DNA of 64,000 nt from Gnetum montanum (GCA_015680685.1 MNCI01026399.1:1340167-1404166); one strand, 5' to 3'; counted from the stretch's first letter, positions 22,705 to 35,400 are shown. Numbers and translations: made by a program. Notes: generated by a model not told the origin, from the letters alone.

Positions 22705-25700
22705 TTGTCACTTTCACTATCAGAGCTAACACCCAGAGTGTAGCATGGTTGTATTGAGAGATAGTGTAGCAGTCGTACCATAGCAGTCAATACACCTACG
22801 TTTGTTAGTAGGACGATGGAGCACAAAAGCGAATGTAGGCATCAGGGGCTTGCCAATGTAGACGAAGGGGAGTGTACCCAGTGACATCTCTCTAGGGCAT
22901 GCATTTAGGAATGGCAAGAGGCCTCATCCACCCGGTAAGTCACTATGCTAACTTTTCTTTCATGGTGCAATTTATCGAGTGGAACTGTTATTGCAGTCAC
23001 TACATCTTGGTCACTATGGTTGTCACTATTGCTATGCTGCGACTTTTATTATTACCTTGGCCACTGCTTTAGCTACTATGCCATGGATGTTGTTGGTTTG
23101 GCCGCAAGTGGCTGAGGTAATCTCTATGCTATAGTTGGTACATGGCACTACCTTGACCACCATTCTTGGGAATGGGAAATACACCATCTAGAGGGTTTGG
23201 AGGGTTCTAAGTAGCATAGTACACACTCTAGGTAGCGTAACACGTGTCCTGGGTAGCGTAGCATGCATGGAGACAAGTATTAATTTATTTCTTGTTACAT
23301 TCCATGCAACAGGACAGGGTTGGGGTTGTGTAAATGTTATGTATTTTTCTTAGGTTGTGTTACTTTTGACATTGTGACTGTCAAACTATTGTGTTTTCAG
23401 TGGTCGTTATGCTACGCTGTTACGTTGCTATGCTGGCAGGCCCACTATGCTTGTTGCAGTGTTGTACCAACTACATGATTATGCATATTACATGTCATAC
23501 TTGCTACGCTGCTATGCTACACAAGGTATGGTTGTCATGCCATGCCACGCATGATGCAGCTACTACTCTGTGCAATGTGTACCTGCTACGCTATGCTGCA
23601 TGTATCGTAGTCGCTACATTGTGCAGGGTGTACCTGCTGCACTACACTATGTGTAACATACCCGCTATGCTATGTAGGGTGTACCTGCTACACTACACTA
23701 TGTGTAACATAGCTGCTACGTTGCATGCAGCTGCTACACTACATGGGATAAGTCATAAAAGTGAAACTTATATTTGACAAATGTTTGACTTTGTTTCAAT
23801 ATGCTAGGGACATATTGTTTCATACTTTGGGAGAATTTGTACACTAGGGGTTACGCTACGCTATTCAGTAACCATCACTTAAACACTGCACTAACACTTT
23901 ATGCTATGCCATGTAAGGTCATGTTGAAAGCCATCTTGATTGTGATTAAGATGGTACTGGTTTTGTGTTGTCTATCTGCACCTATGGCCAACGTCCCCCC
24001 TCCTCACGTGGGAGTAAGAGACCAGGCGGTTTTGTTTTGGGCAGGTGTGCAGGAGTTCCTAGAGTTCCTCCTTCGCCACTTCAGTGTGATAGTGTCATCA
24101 CACTTGTTGGCCGAGACAACCATTGTTCTTGTTGAAACGCTATTTCCTGGGGCAAACCGAGGCATCTTGAAGTTTATGGCTGATGGGTCTATTAAAGGAG
24201 AAGGAGCCGGGAGCTCAAATTGGTTCCCAAGAGGTTTGAGACATTTGTGTTGGATTTGGGCTATGCCTAAATTTAAATGCTATCATAAATACAACACATT
24301 GTTCATTGCCTGTAACATGGGCACTTTCTTTCAGAATCCACTTGGGACTATCTACTGTGCCAATGGGTGAGTCCTATGAAGATGTTTTAGACATGTTGTA
24401 TCTCTTGTCTTGCATAGTTGAAATGCTTATTGTACTTTGTATGTTACTAGGTTTGTAGTTGACAAGGATGGTCTTCACGATCAAGAGGGGACATTGGCAT
24501 TGGCCCAAACAACCTTACAACAGTTCTCTTCTATCGGGAACATGCATGCTGGCATCATAGAACAGCTTGGGGCAGATTTCAAAACCTATCCAACCAAGTA
24601 TGCTAGGTTCTATGTGAAATGCCAGGAACTTGGATGGTTGGATCGCAAATGGGCATCCCATCGAGCACTTACCATGGAGGACGTCCTAGTGGAAATCCCA
24701 TCATTTTGAATGCCATTCACACCTAGTGTATTAGATTATGTGTTTTCATGTGTTCAAGTGATTGATTTTGTTTTCTCCTTTTTTTACTTTTATCATTGAT
24801 TATTGTAGTAGCAAGAAAATCCCAAGAGGTTACAGTAATCACCTCAGGTCATGACGAAACTAACCTCTTCTTCAAATACGGTGAAGTGAACGAGACACAA
24901 CGTTGGTTATGCAATAGAGCCCCAGCCACCCTTGTTCATAATATTCAGGAGGCTAGGCTCATGGATTTATTTTTGGTAGTAAATCCAAGCATTCCAGCTA
25001 TGAAAATGCTCTCCCTTGTTGATTCTTTTTCAAAAAAGTTTGATCGCTTCTGCACATGGGTTCACAATGTGCAAGTGGCGTTTAAGAATATTGATAGCCT
25101 TTTTGCAGATCTTTTTGGTGTTCCCTCTAATGGTATACCTATAGGGGATAAGACTAGCAAGGATGTAAACCATCAAGGGGATATAGAAGAATGGATAGGG
25201 ATGAGAAAATATTGAAAGGGGATTTACATGCATAAGGTTAAGCTAGAGGTAGCCCATAAGGTTTACCCTATCTTTCGAGCTCGTGCTTTCCCCAAGTTAC
25301 TCTCCTAAGGGAAAATTATTGGAGTAGAGAAGGCTTGTATTATGAGGGATGTCATGGAAGAAGGGACTCACTATAATTGGGCCAAGTACCTTTCTGAAGG
25401 TTTGCAAGCTAAAATGATTAAGCTTCATGAGAAGATTGATGCACGTTTCAATGTACACTTCACCTTCTTTATAGCTTGCCTACGATAGTTTGCCGAATTC
25501 TTGGTGGTTCGAGAGAATGACATCTGGATGCTGTAGGATCGCACCCAAATATCCAAACCATGGATCTGCCAAGTATTCCACACCACTCCACCTAAGATCC
25601 CCTAGAAGCTATTGGGTATTCTCTTTTGATAATGATGAAGGATCGGGTGGGATGACCCTTTCGTGCATTAGACAACATTAGAGAGACGCCTCCCACTAAC

Positions 25701-27492
25701 ATAGGCAATGCACTAAGGGGGGCACATCTTATTGCTAAACCAATAAAATCAAAGTTACAGTGTGCAAGAAATCTCGTCCCATGGAAGAACCTTCATGCAC
25801 GAGTGAAGAAAGAGGTAGAAGGTTGCGAATCAAGGTTCGCAAAGTGTAGCCCACAATTGGTAAGTGTGGTTTAATTGTCTCGTTAGTTACCCCTTCCCCT
25901 TTGTGTTAGACTAGCATGCTTACTTTAGATGTGTTTAATAGATGATGAAGAAGAAGCTTTGGCCCCTGAGGTAGGGGCCCCTTCTATAGAAGAAGAAGAG
26001 GCCCTAGCTGCAGAGGAAGAGCCCCTCCTACTGATGATCCTTTCGCAAAGTGTGCCCTAGCACCTGAGGGGCATATGACGATTGAAGACACCGCTACACT
26101 ATTGAGTTAGCTTAAGGGGGAAGGGCTACAATTTGATGCCGATGAGTTTGACTGTTTGCTTGACAATGTGTCGATGGGCGATGCCCCCACTCTCACCCCT
26201 AAGGGTTTTCTGAGTAGGAGCTTTGCACTGTCGTTTATGTTACTTCTCAATTTTTTTGTCCTCCTCTTCACCATGCTAACATGTTTCATTACACAGCAGA
26301 CACCACTATTAAGGTTCCTAATTCTTCTTCTTCAATCTGCCTCCAACCATGGACAGAGACCCCAGATAAATTTGCCTCTATGGAGGGGGTGGTTGATGAC
26401 CTGATCAACCGCTTAAGGCATATTGACCCAAAAATAGGTGCATTTAGTGGTGCAGCATCTACCTTTTGTGTTATTCTGTTTATTATTTTCCCATCTTCTC
26501 GTGATTGACACTTTCTCATGTTTCATATCATAGCTTCTCAACTTAAGTGGGATCCTAGGTAGGTGGTCGAAGTTGACGCTATGCTTGCACTCCCACCAGA
26601 AGTGACCGAGGTGCCTTGTGATGTATACGAGGAAATGAGCAAATGTGTGCTATACTCGGCACGATCATTGTGGGAGTGTAGGCGTGTCAACGAAGACCTC
26701 TGGAAGTGAGTCCAGAAGCTGGAAAAAGAAAAGGCTAGTCAAGTTATTAAGTTGTAAGATCTATGGTCAAGAAATAAATTCTTATTGGCCTGTGACACCT
26801 CTGATGGTAGTTGGCGTATGACTATGATTAATTATGCAAGATATTGGTTAGCCATATACGGTACAAATGAGGCCACCCAGGAAATAATTGAGCAACACTT
26901 GCAGATGGATCTATTGGCCAAGATTAAAAAGATTACAGCACCAAGTTGTATGAATGGGGGCAAGCATAGAAAAATCATAAGCACATGTACAAGGTGGAAC
27001 GTGCTACCTACAGTTAGAAATATCGAGATGCTTCCATTGAGTTGCATAACCATAAGCTATTTTTTAACGTAATCGGTGTTGCTAAGGCCTATGAAAAATT
27101 TACACAATAGGTAGTGGTTAGTGAGTCTCCCAAGAGGGAGATGACCTTACCTTTTGGGAAGACCACCACCACCACCTTTTCTCTAGGGCCACCCACATGG
27201 ACGGCTATGGAGAAGGAGAAAGTTGTAGCAAGAGTTGATCTGGGGGAAGAAGATTTGGCCAACTTAACTGAGGAGGAGATTCTATGGCATTTAGCGGTTG
27301 GCATGGATAAGATACCCCTTGATATGGACGTAGGCCCATCTCAGGTTAGCCACTTTCTATTATATTGCAGTCTATTTTGTGAGAGCCTTATCATAGTTTG
27401 ATTCATTATTTTGTTTTTGTTTTATGCAGGACCCAAATGAAGGTGCGAGACCTAGTGGAGCAAGAGATGAAGATACTGGCGAAGACTTGTAG
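22705..27492 (+). pseudogene. Antisense multi-exon accessory gene of E2
   Basis: A spliced gene on the strand opposite to E2, between PR and RT. Proposed exons: a 5' exon ending at 22934 (CCCG/GTAAGT); 23918-24366; 24451 to about 24706; 24809-25859; 25942-26213; about 26297-26450; about 26533-27344; 27430-27492 ending in TAG. Introns have GT-AG ends. Joining 24366 to 24451 keeps the frame and matches the E3 copy. Exon 2 is hydrophobic (LCCLSAP, FLEFLLRHFSVIV). Exon 4 carries DLFGVPSNGIPIGD, resembling the plant transposon protein pattern. Later exons are acidic, then Lys/Glu-rich. Stops occur in exon 4 (25213, near 25306 and 25485), so this copy is probably not fully functional. The 5' exon is uncertain. 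No known function. Confidence 0.7.
23577..23729 (+). repeat. 51-bp tandem repeat, three copies
   Basis: Units start at 23577, 23628 and 23679, exactly 51 bp apart, each beginning GTGTACCTGC. Each unit holds several CTACRCT words. The array lies in the first long intron of the antisense gene. Confidence 0.85.
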
Positions 27493-27629
27493 CATGACGG
27501 AAATTTGTTTTTATTTTTGTCTCTCTATTTTATTTTTTATAACTCTTATGATATGGACTCAAATTTAATGAAGAGTGAAACACTTATTTCATTTCTTTTG
27601 GTTAATATTTTATTAATGTGTTTGGGCCC

Positions 27630-27780
27630 CCTGTTCTAGTTTAAGGCCATTTCGGGCCATGCAATAGTTTAAGGCCATTTCGGGCCATCGTAATGTAATT
27701 TATGAGAGTCGGTTATCAGTTTTAGGCCTTACTAGGCTGTGGCAATAGTTTAAGGTCATTTTGGGCCATTGCTGAGATAA
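27630..27780. repeat. AGTTTAAGGCCATTTCGGGCC motif array
   Basis: Four copies of TTTAAGGCCATTT or a close variant followed by GGGCCAT sit just beyond the last exon of the antisense gene. They are a variant of the motif at 18418-18720. Confidence 0.7.
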
Positions 27781-28115
27781 TTAATGAAAATGAGGATCAT
27801 GATGCAAACTGTGGACATAATGCAAATGGTGAACATAATGCAAAATCAAGACTAAAGAAACAAGAGTATTAAGGCCAAGAATTCATGGAAGTGAATTAGA
27901 GGTAAACTATAATTACATAATTGTTTCCTAACCCATTGTGGGTTAGGCAGAGCATATGGCCAGACAGATTTGTGGTAATATTCCTCTATGTTTTCATCTA
28001 CTGTTTGGAAAGGAAATTCAGCCCAAGTGGTTTCATGGTCTAAGTTGGCAGTTTTGGGCAGCTGATCTGTTGAACATGGGGGTTCATTATGGATGGGTGA
28101 TGCATTTTCAGAGAT
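27781..28115. other. Spacer between antisense gene end and E2 protease
   Basis: No conserved feature is recognised. It must contain the 5' splice site if E2 has an Ogre-type intron, but I could not place one. Confidence 0.4.
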
Positions 28116-28690
28116 TTATATCTTTGACCCTTGTTCTATGTCTATATTATTTATAGCTTGGGGGGCTATTTCATCACCAAAGATCACCACCTCTCCACTT
28201 GCATAGGGTAGGTGGATTTCTTGGTGTATTGGTGAGGAGACAGCTTTTAATTGGGCTAACCATGATCTTCCCAAGATCAAGTTAAGCCCAGGCATCTCCT
28301 CCACCATAATGAATTCCATGTTGGTGGGAAACTGGTCTCCTACCACAAAGTTGATGTTAATAGTGCCTTTAACTATGACGCATGCTTCATTAAATGATTT
28401 CAGCTAGGAAGTTACTGTGGGCTTGATTTGATACACCAGGCCTAACTTGTCAACAATGGGAAATGGATCACATTAGTGGTAGCCCCATCGTCAACGTGCA
28501 CTCTACGAATTTTGTATTGACCCACCCAAATTGTGATAAACATGGGGGTGGTAGTCACTTGACCCTTTTCAGGGCCATCTTTGATGGCCTTATCTTGAAA
28601 TTTTAACTGGGTCAACCATGGTTCTTCGGCCATAGTAGGAAGCATGACAGCATGGATAGCTTTCTCCTCAGCTAGCATATCCTAGCTAAT
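28116..28690 (-). pseudogene. E2 aspartic protease
   Basis: The protease cleaves gag-pol. The minus strand carries FITIWVGQYKIRRVHVDDGATTNVI, where DDGA occupies the catalytic DSG/DTG position, and then EEMPGLNLILGRSWL, a typical retropepsin C-terminal motif. Stops and a short frame break separate the halves near 28350-28440. It is directly downstream of gag on the same strand and homologous to PR of E1 and E3. Confidence 0.8.
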
Positions 28691-31560
28691 TGAAATGGAT
28701 GCTAACATATGAATTAAAGCCTCATAGTGCACCGTAGAAGTAATTATTAGGTCATACAAGCTTAATGTTATATTCTTTTGCTTTAAAGCTTGTTTAACTT
28801 GTGAAAGTGCATCTAGGAAATCTTGCATATTTTCTAGTTGTTTGCTCATATTTGCTTCTTCTATGCATCCTAAAAGGTAAATCTTCGGAGGAGGAGTGGG
28901 TTTAGATTGAATGGCAAGTTTTGTTGGCTCAAAGGGCGGTTGTTGCATGTTACCTGTAGCCTTTGATGATGAAGTCATGGGCACAACCGATAGAGGGGTG
29001 GGCTTAGGAGGGCCCAATGCAGTGCGTTCTCTAGCCAACTTATCTGCTAGACACTCTTCACGTTTCCTCAAATGGGAAAATTGTGATGTAGTTCCTATCA
29101 TTGAACCTTCAGTTGCATAGGAAGTTGTATGTTTGGGCACCTTGATAATGAAAGGTGCCTAAGTCGTTGTGGTAACAAGCGATGTAGTTTTAAGCACAAA
29201 AGGTGCGATAGATGTATGAGAAGGGACTTTAATGATAGATGGGGTTTGCGACCTAGTTGTTGTTGATGCTTCAAGGTTGTGGGGAGGTACACAAACCACA
29301 AATGGCTCATGTTGTGACATCGTGTTATCATCCACGCCAATAGCATTAATAGTATAACCTGTATTGTTAGTATTCAATGGGTCTTTGTAAATGTTTATTG
29401 ATTGGTTTTTAGGTTGAACAGGATTGCTCTCATTAAGGACCAATTTACCTTGATCGATCATTCATTGGATATCATCTTTTAGTGCCAACAAATAGTCTAT
29501 GTCATGCCCGCACACTTGATGATAATCGTAGAAGCACTATACTCTAAAGTTCCTAGGTACTGGTGGTTCATTAGGCATAACCACATAGGGATCATGAAGG
29601 ACTTCACAATATCTCTGATGTCATTTAAGAGCCTTCTTTGACATCCATTTATGTTGAATGTGCCCAACTTCCAACAATTTTTTTAAAAGCTTAGATTCCT
29701 TGATTGGTAAGGGAGTATATTTTGAATGGTCGTTGCGCTCGAAATTTGGCCTTGCCGAAGTTTGGGCAGTAGTTGCTAAGGTCGAAGGTTAGCTAGTGTT
29801 GCTAGGGTCGAGTGTTGTGTTGGTTGTGGCATGAGTTTTAGATGCTTTATCCATCTGTTTATCCTTGTTGGTTTCATGGGCCACAATGGCTACCATGGTT
29901 GTTGTAGCTTTACCTCTCTCCTTGTCCTTCTTTGTGTGTGCATTTTTAAATGCTACATAGGCTAGATCCCTACTAGCTTTCGCCGCTTCTTGGATACTCT
30001 TGGCTTGAGTGAATGCCTAGCCAAGAGAATGCAAAGCCAAGTAGTATAGCTTGGATTTAATGAAATCATTTACCACACCTTTGAAAATGGCCAGTAAATG
30101 GGCCTTGGTGATCAGTTCATGAATTTCATTTAGGGTAGCGCTCCATCATTGTATGAACTTTTGCACGAATTCTAGTGGCTCTTGTTTAATGCTCATAAGT
30201 TGATCCAAAGTGACTTCTGGCTTCAGGTTATACTTAAATCTAGTCAAAAATTGGCTTAGTAGTTCTTCCAATGTTGAGATTGAGACACGGGGAAGTGCAC
30301 AGTACCAATCTAAGGCTTTACCCTTGAAGGACATGGAAAATACATGAATGATGGCATGAGTCCATGGCTATAGTAGCAAGGATTTAGACCTGAACGTAAC
30401 CAGTGGGCATTCGGGTCACCCTCTCCATTGTATTTTGTGAACTAGGGCAGTTGTACCCCAAGAGGCAACGTTAGTGCAGGAATAGTTGGACTAATTGGGT
30501 CATCCTGATAGAAGTCCATGACTTGGATGATTTCAGAGCTAGCAAATTTAAGCCATTTAATTTCATTAGTAAGGGTCTAGATGAGCTGGAAATATTGATC
30601 CAAACCTTGGGGTGTCATAGGGGGTTGCGAGGTTGCCGAGGTAGCCATCAATGGTGGCACTGTTGGTGTGGCTACCAATCCCATTGGTGGCACTATTTGA
30701 ACAGCCCCTGCTAGTGGTGTCATTTGAGAGGACCATAACCCAATAGGTGGTGCTGCTGAGGTGGCTACCATTGGTGGCACTATGGGTGTTGTCATTTGTC
30801 CCATTGTTAGAGTGTCCCACAACCCCGTGTTCGGTTGCGTTACGTGTGGGACTTGGTACGTTTGCAGTTGCGCATATTGCTACATATGAGATAGTTGGGT
30901 TGTAGGAAAAGAGGTTGTTGTTACCCACCATGCGATCGAGGTTTGGCCTCCTACTGATGGTGAAATGTGTATAGAGAGGGGATAGTAATGGAACTTACAT
31001 GCAGTTGTAAGGTGGACATAGTGTGCACGTATGGTAGTGTGGGTATTACAGATGTTCATTGCAAAGTCAGAACAGACTGGGAAGGATGACTGGTGGGAAA
31101 TGAGGTCGAAGGGCCTGCATGCTAATGTGTTGACATCATTTGGTGACTACCCATAACCAAAGAGGGTTTGGGTTATGGCTGTGTCATGGCAGTAGCAACA
31201 GAGGTGAGAAATTGGAACTGGTGTGAACGAGCAATAAAGATGGAAGGGACAGCTATGGCATAGATTGGACCACCACAGTCTGAGTGGGAATCTAACTCCT
31301 CTTGGCTATCTTGAAAGGGTTCATCGTAGTGGGAGGTTGTGTCCCATTCTCTTAACCTACTTAATTCCATAATTTGGTTTAGCACCCATTGATACGTTTT
31401 GGTCAGTGGGATAGTGGCATCAGGAGTAGGTATGAACTCCCTTCCATTTCGATGGATGAACTCAAAGTTACGTTTTTCTTCAGATTCGTGATGGTCCAAT
31501 GGTATATTCACTTGAATTTTTGCATACAGAAAATTTTATCACTCTTCATCTTGGGGCAAA
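28690..31560 (-). pseudogene. E2 gag
   Basis: The N-terminal part (31511-31173) starts NIPLDHHESEEKRNFEF. A Thr/Ser/Asn/Gly-rich tract follows (30930-30570). The conserved retrotransposon gag core reads MSFKGKALDWYCALPR and RFKYNLKPEVTLDQL (30334-30150). A zinc-finger-like block with YHQVCGHD and LKDDIQ lies near 29530-29460. The C-terminal part repeats APFVLK/FVVCVP phrases and ends near 28690 in a helix (LENMQDFLDAL). Several stops split the frame. The parts match E1 and E3 gag in order. Confidence 0.82.
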
Positions 31561-31779
31561 CCTTCAAGGGATTATTATCATAGTCTAAGGGACTGCCACT
31601 GTACTAGCACTAGGTTGGGCAGTCACTCAAGACCTACCATATGTTGGATATAGTAGGATACTTCCAATTTCAAGGTGGGAACTGAAGTGGTTGTAGGATT
31701 CATCTTTTCTGCATGAAAGAGATGTAAGAGGAAGAGATACATGTGAGAAACAGTTGGAAAATAGCAGGTTTTCATGCTA

Positions 31780-32240
31780 AATGATGATGTAACGCAATGG
31801 ATAGCGTATCACAGTGGACAACGTATCGTCATAGACAATGTAACACAGTGGACAGTGTAACATAGTGGAAGTGCTACACTGAGAGGATTACTATGCTACA
31901 CGGGGCATAGGTAGCGTAACACAGTAGACAGTCAATGTAACACAATGGATAGTGTAGGAACTGCTACACTAATAGGGTCACTACACTACATGAAACGTAG
32001 ATAGCATAAAACAGTAGATAGGAAACATGACTTAGTAGACGATCTAGCATAACATAGTGGATGGATCAGCGTATCACAGTAAACTGTTCAGAAACCGCTA
32101 TGCTGGCGAGGTCACTACACTACATAGAATGCTTGTAGCATGACACAATAGACAGTTTTGGACTTGCTATGTTGACAAGGATACCATGCTACATGGAACA
32201 TAGGCAGCATAACACAGTAGACTATTTTGGGCTTTCGAGT
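31780..32240. repeat. E2 leader array with a 17-bp related unit
   Basis: Between gag and the primer-binding block the word GTAACACAGTGGACAGT and variants recur many times, partly at 17-bp spacing, mixed with CGTATCACAG and GCTACACT. The E1 leader has a comparable 17-bp array in the same position. Confidence 0.7.
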
Positions 32241-32387
32241 TGCAGGGTTCTAGAGGAACCATTGTGATGACCAATCTGCATGACCCGGTGCGTAGCCAAA
32301 CACAAGGGTGTCACATCTACGCTAGTAGGTTACTAGTGACAGGGTACATAAAGCATGCAATGTTACCCATGATGCACAGAAGAGAAA

Positions 32388-32406
32388 GGCCCTCCTTCTA
32401 GTGCCA
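32388..32406 (-). promoter_or_regulatory. E2 primer-binding site
   Basis: The minus strand reads TGGCACTAGAAGGAGGGCC five bases inside the LTR end. The same block sits at the same place in E1 and E3. TGG pairs with a tRNA CCA end; I cannot name the tRNA. Confidence 0.75.
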
Positions 32407-32411
32407 AAAAT

Positions 32412-34459
32412 TGTTACGGCTAAAAATGTTAGTGGCTAGAACATCAAGAGGTTATCAGGCATACAGACTAACCCTGAATCCGTACGAGGGCCATGCTGGA
32501 GAAAATGGAAATGGGGTGCCCTAAATGGTTTGGTTGATCAAATAGGGACTTACACAGTGTATAATAATCTTTTTTGAACAATGGTTTTAAAATTTTACAC
32601 ATGAAGATTGAAATGAAGAAAACCGTAGCACACAGAGCAGTAAAAGCATAGCAGAGTATGTAACTAAGCAATAAATGTGAACTGATACATAATGATACAA
32701 AATATATGCTATAGTGAATGAAATGAGCTTAAGTGAGAGAATGCACCACCCCAAAATCAAGGGATTTTTCTTTTGATTGAGTGATGAAAGTGTACAACTA
32801 GGATGCAGTACTGGATAGGCATAACTAATAATGGAATGATATGGTCATAGATCTTGGACTACTACCAATGGGGTGCAAATAGGAACCGTTGAGCCGATGC
32901 TTGGTCAAGAGCTGCTACGTTGGGTTGAGGAGAGATGTGAGAGGTGTTACTATAGGGATTTGCTGTTCACCAACCTTCTACTTGTCAACCTACTTGCCAA
33001 AGTCAATTGCTAAAAAGCCAATTGCCAAAACACTAATCTCTAGAAGCCAATTGCAAGAAAGCCAAATCGAAAAGCCAACCCCTTGAACATTGTTTACTAG
33101 GGTATTTATAAGGCCAAGAGTGGGAGAGAGCCATGGTTTGGACACCATATGTCCTGGGTCCCACATGGCATGAATCATGGATGTGCTATGCTGATGTGTA
33201 GTGCTACACTGTAGTGTTATGCTGATGTACTATGCTGCTGAAAGTGAAATCTATTAAGCTGTGACCATATCATTCGAACTACATGTGCCAAAATCTAGAG
33301 GACCGCTATGTTTTTATAAACATTGTTGACAACAAATGAAAAGTGGAGCCTACAATCTAGGACTACATCTTCCTTCCTCTTGCAAGTCAGGTTAAGCGTA
33401 GAGACAATTTTAGGGTGTAGCGTGAACACTTTGCTTGCTAGGCTATGCTACGCTTGACTCGACTCGCAAGAGGAGGGAAGACATAGTCCTGGACCTGACT
33501 CGCAAGAGGAGGGAAGACATAGTCCTGGAGCATAGGCTCCACTTTGCATTTGTTGTTAGCATTTTTTGTAAAAACATAGTAGTCCTCTAGATTCTGGCAC
33601 ATGCAAGTCAAATGATATGGTCACAGCTCAGCAAATTTCACTTCCATCAGCGTAGCACATCAACGTAACACTGCAGCGTAGCACTACACGTCAGCGTAGC
33701 ACATCCACAATTCATGCCATGTGGGACCCAAGACACATGGTGTCCAAAACTCACCTCTCTTCTACTCTTGGCCCTATAAATACCCCAGCAAACAACATTC
33801 AAGGGGTTGGCTTTTCAGCTTGGCTTTCTTGCAATTGGCTTCTAGAGATTGGCATTTTGGCAATTGGCTTTGGCAAGGAGGTTGGCAAGCAGAAGGTTGG
33901 TGAATAACAAATCCCTTCAGTAACACCTCCTAGATCTCTTGTCAACCCAACATAGTAGCTCTTGACCAAGCATTAGCTCAACGGTTCCTGTTTGCACCCC
34001 ATTGGCAGAAATCCAAGAGCTATGACCATATCGTTCCATTGTTAGTTGTTCCTATCTAGTACTGCATCCCAGTTGTACATTTTCATCACTCAATCAAAAG
34101 AAAAATCCCCCAATTTTTAGGTGATGCATTCTCTCACTTAAGCTCATTTCATTTCACTATAGCATATATTTTGTATCATTGTGTATTAGTTCACATTTAT
34201 TGCTTAGTTACATACTCTACTATGATTTTCTTACTCTGTGTGCTACAGTTTTCTTCATTTCGATCTCCATGCATAACATTTTAAAACCATTATTCACAAA
34301 AGGTTATTATATACCATGTAAGTCCCTGTTTGATCGACTAGACCATTCAGGGCATCCCATTTCCGTTTTCTCTAGCACGGCCCTCGTACAGATATGGAAT
34401 TAGGTTGTATGCCTGATAACCTCTCGGTGTTCCAGCCACCAATGTTTTCAGCTGTAACA
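32412..34459. repeat. Palindromic E2 LTR: two U5-side partial LTRs head to head
   Basis: 32412 to about 33412 matches the left E2 LTR from its U5 end in the same orientation. About 33461-34459 is the reverse complement of the same U5-side kilobase, ending in GCTGTAACA. Between them lie about 50 bp containing GCTATGCTACGCTTGACTCG. A 32-bp stretch (ACTCGCAAGAGG to AGTCCTGG) is duplicated at about 33465-33525. Neither arm reaches the U3 end. Confidence 0.85.
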
Positions 34460-34464
34460 GTAAT
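34460..34464. repeat. Probable target-site duplication of E2, right copy (GTAAT)
   Basis: It directly follows the inverted U5 end and matches GCAAT at 14873-14877 in four of five positions. If real, it defines 34459 as the true right end of E2. Confidence 0.55.
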
Positions 34465-35400
34465 TATGCATGGATAAGCTAAAACATATTACATCAATGG
34501 TCAAATAGGGTTCAAACAAGGATATAAAGGCTATAAGAGGTAGGTCAAAATAAATAAGGTGAAAAAAAGGCTAAATATTGTTAAATGAAGGCCAAATAAT
34601 GGTTGAATGGGGCTAAGTAAAGGCCAAATGATGATCAAACCTCATCTACTAAAGTTAGGCAAGGTTAACACATGATCAATAGGGATCATAAAAGGAGAGG
34701 CAAGGTAGGTAAGATGCACTAAAGGTTAAACATCATGAAATAAGGCCAAATAGATACCAAATGATAGTTAAAAAAGCCCAAATGATGGTCAAACAAGGAT
34801 CTAATAATGGTCAAGTACCATCAAATGACATTGAACAAGGCTAAAATATGGTCAGCAAGGATCATAGGGGATAGGATAAGGTAAATGGGGTAAACCAAAG
34901 GCCAACTAATGTTGAATAAAATAAAACAATAGCCAAATGATAATCAAATGAGGCTAAATAAACCCAAAAATGATGGTCAAATCCCATCAAATGATGTTCT
35001 AGAGGATCAAACAAGGACACAATGATGTTCAATGGTGTTAACTGATGTCACACCAAGCTTACTAAGGTCAAAAGATGTCAAATGATAGAAACCTTTGATG
35101 GAATAAGGTCAAATGATGGTAAAATGATCAAAATAAAGCCAAATGACATTAAATGATAGGGCAATGAATTTCATTAATGCATAATAAGATCAAATTAAGT
35201 TAAGACACAATGGAATAAGGCAAAGATAGTCAAGGTGGAAAATATGGGGTAAAGCATGATCAACATGGATTAATCAAGGTCACATTTTGCTAGTTTTAGG
35301 CCTTAGGGAGCCATGGTATGAGGTTGTAGGATCAATGGAGGAGTTTGGACACTTGGCAAGGTTATTTTAAGGTTGTTTGAAGGCAAAAATGAAACTCCTT
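34465..35400. repeat. E3 spacer rich in AAATGATGGTCAAA words
   Basis: No gene. Degenerate words such as AAATGATGGTCAAA, AAGGCCAAATGATG and AGGTCAAATGATG recur dozens of times at irregular spacing. This is noncoding E3 spacer resuming after the E2 insertion. Confidence 0.65.

Larger units (their letters stand above)
14878..34459 (-). mobile_element. E2: Tat/Ogre-like element of 19.6 kb with a palindromic 5' LTR
   Basis: On the minus strand E2 reads: primer-binding block (32406-32388), gag (31.5-28.7 kb), protease (28.7-28.1), antisense gene on the opposite strand (27.5-22.7), RT (22.1-20.9), RNase H pair (20.9-19.9), integrase (19.9-18.8), repeat-bearing 3'-UTR, PPT hairpin and 3' LTR (14878-16992). 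The right end is not a normal LTR but two partial LTRs head to head. Pol has several stops, but the RT YMDD is intact. Confidence 0.85.
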
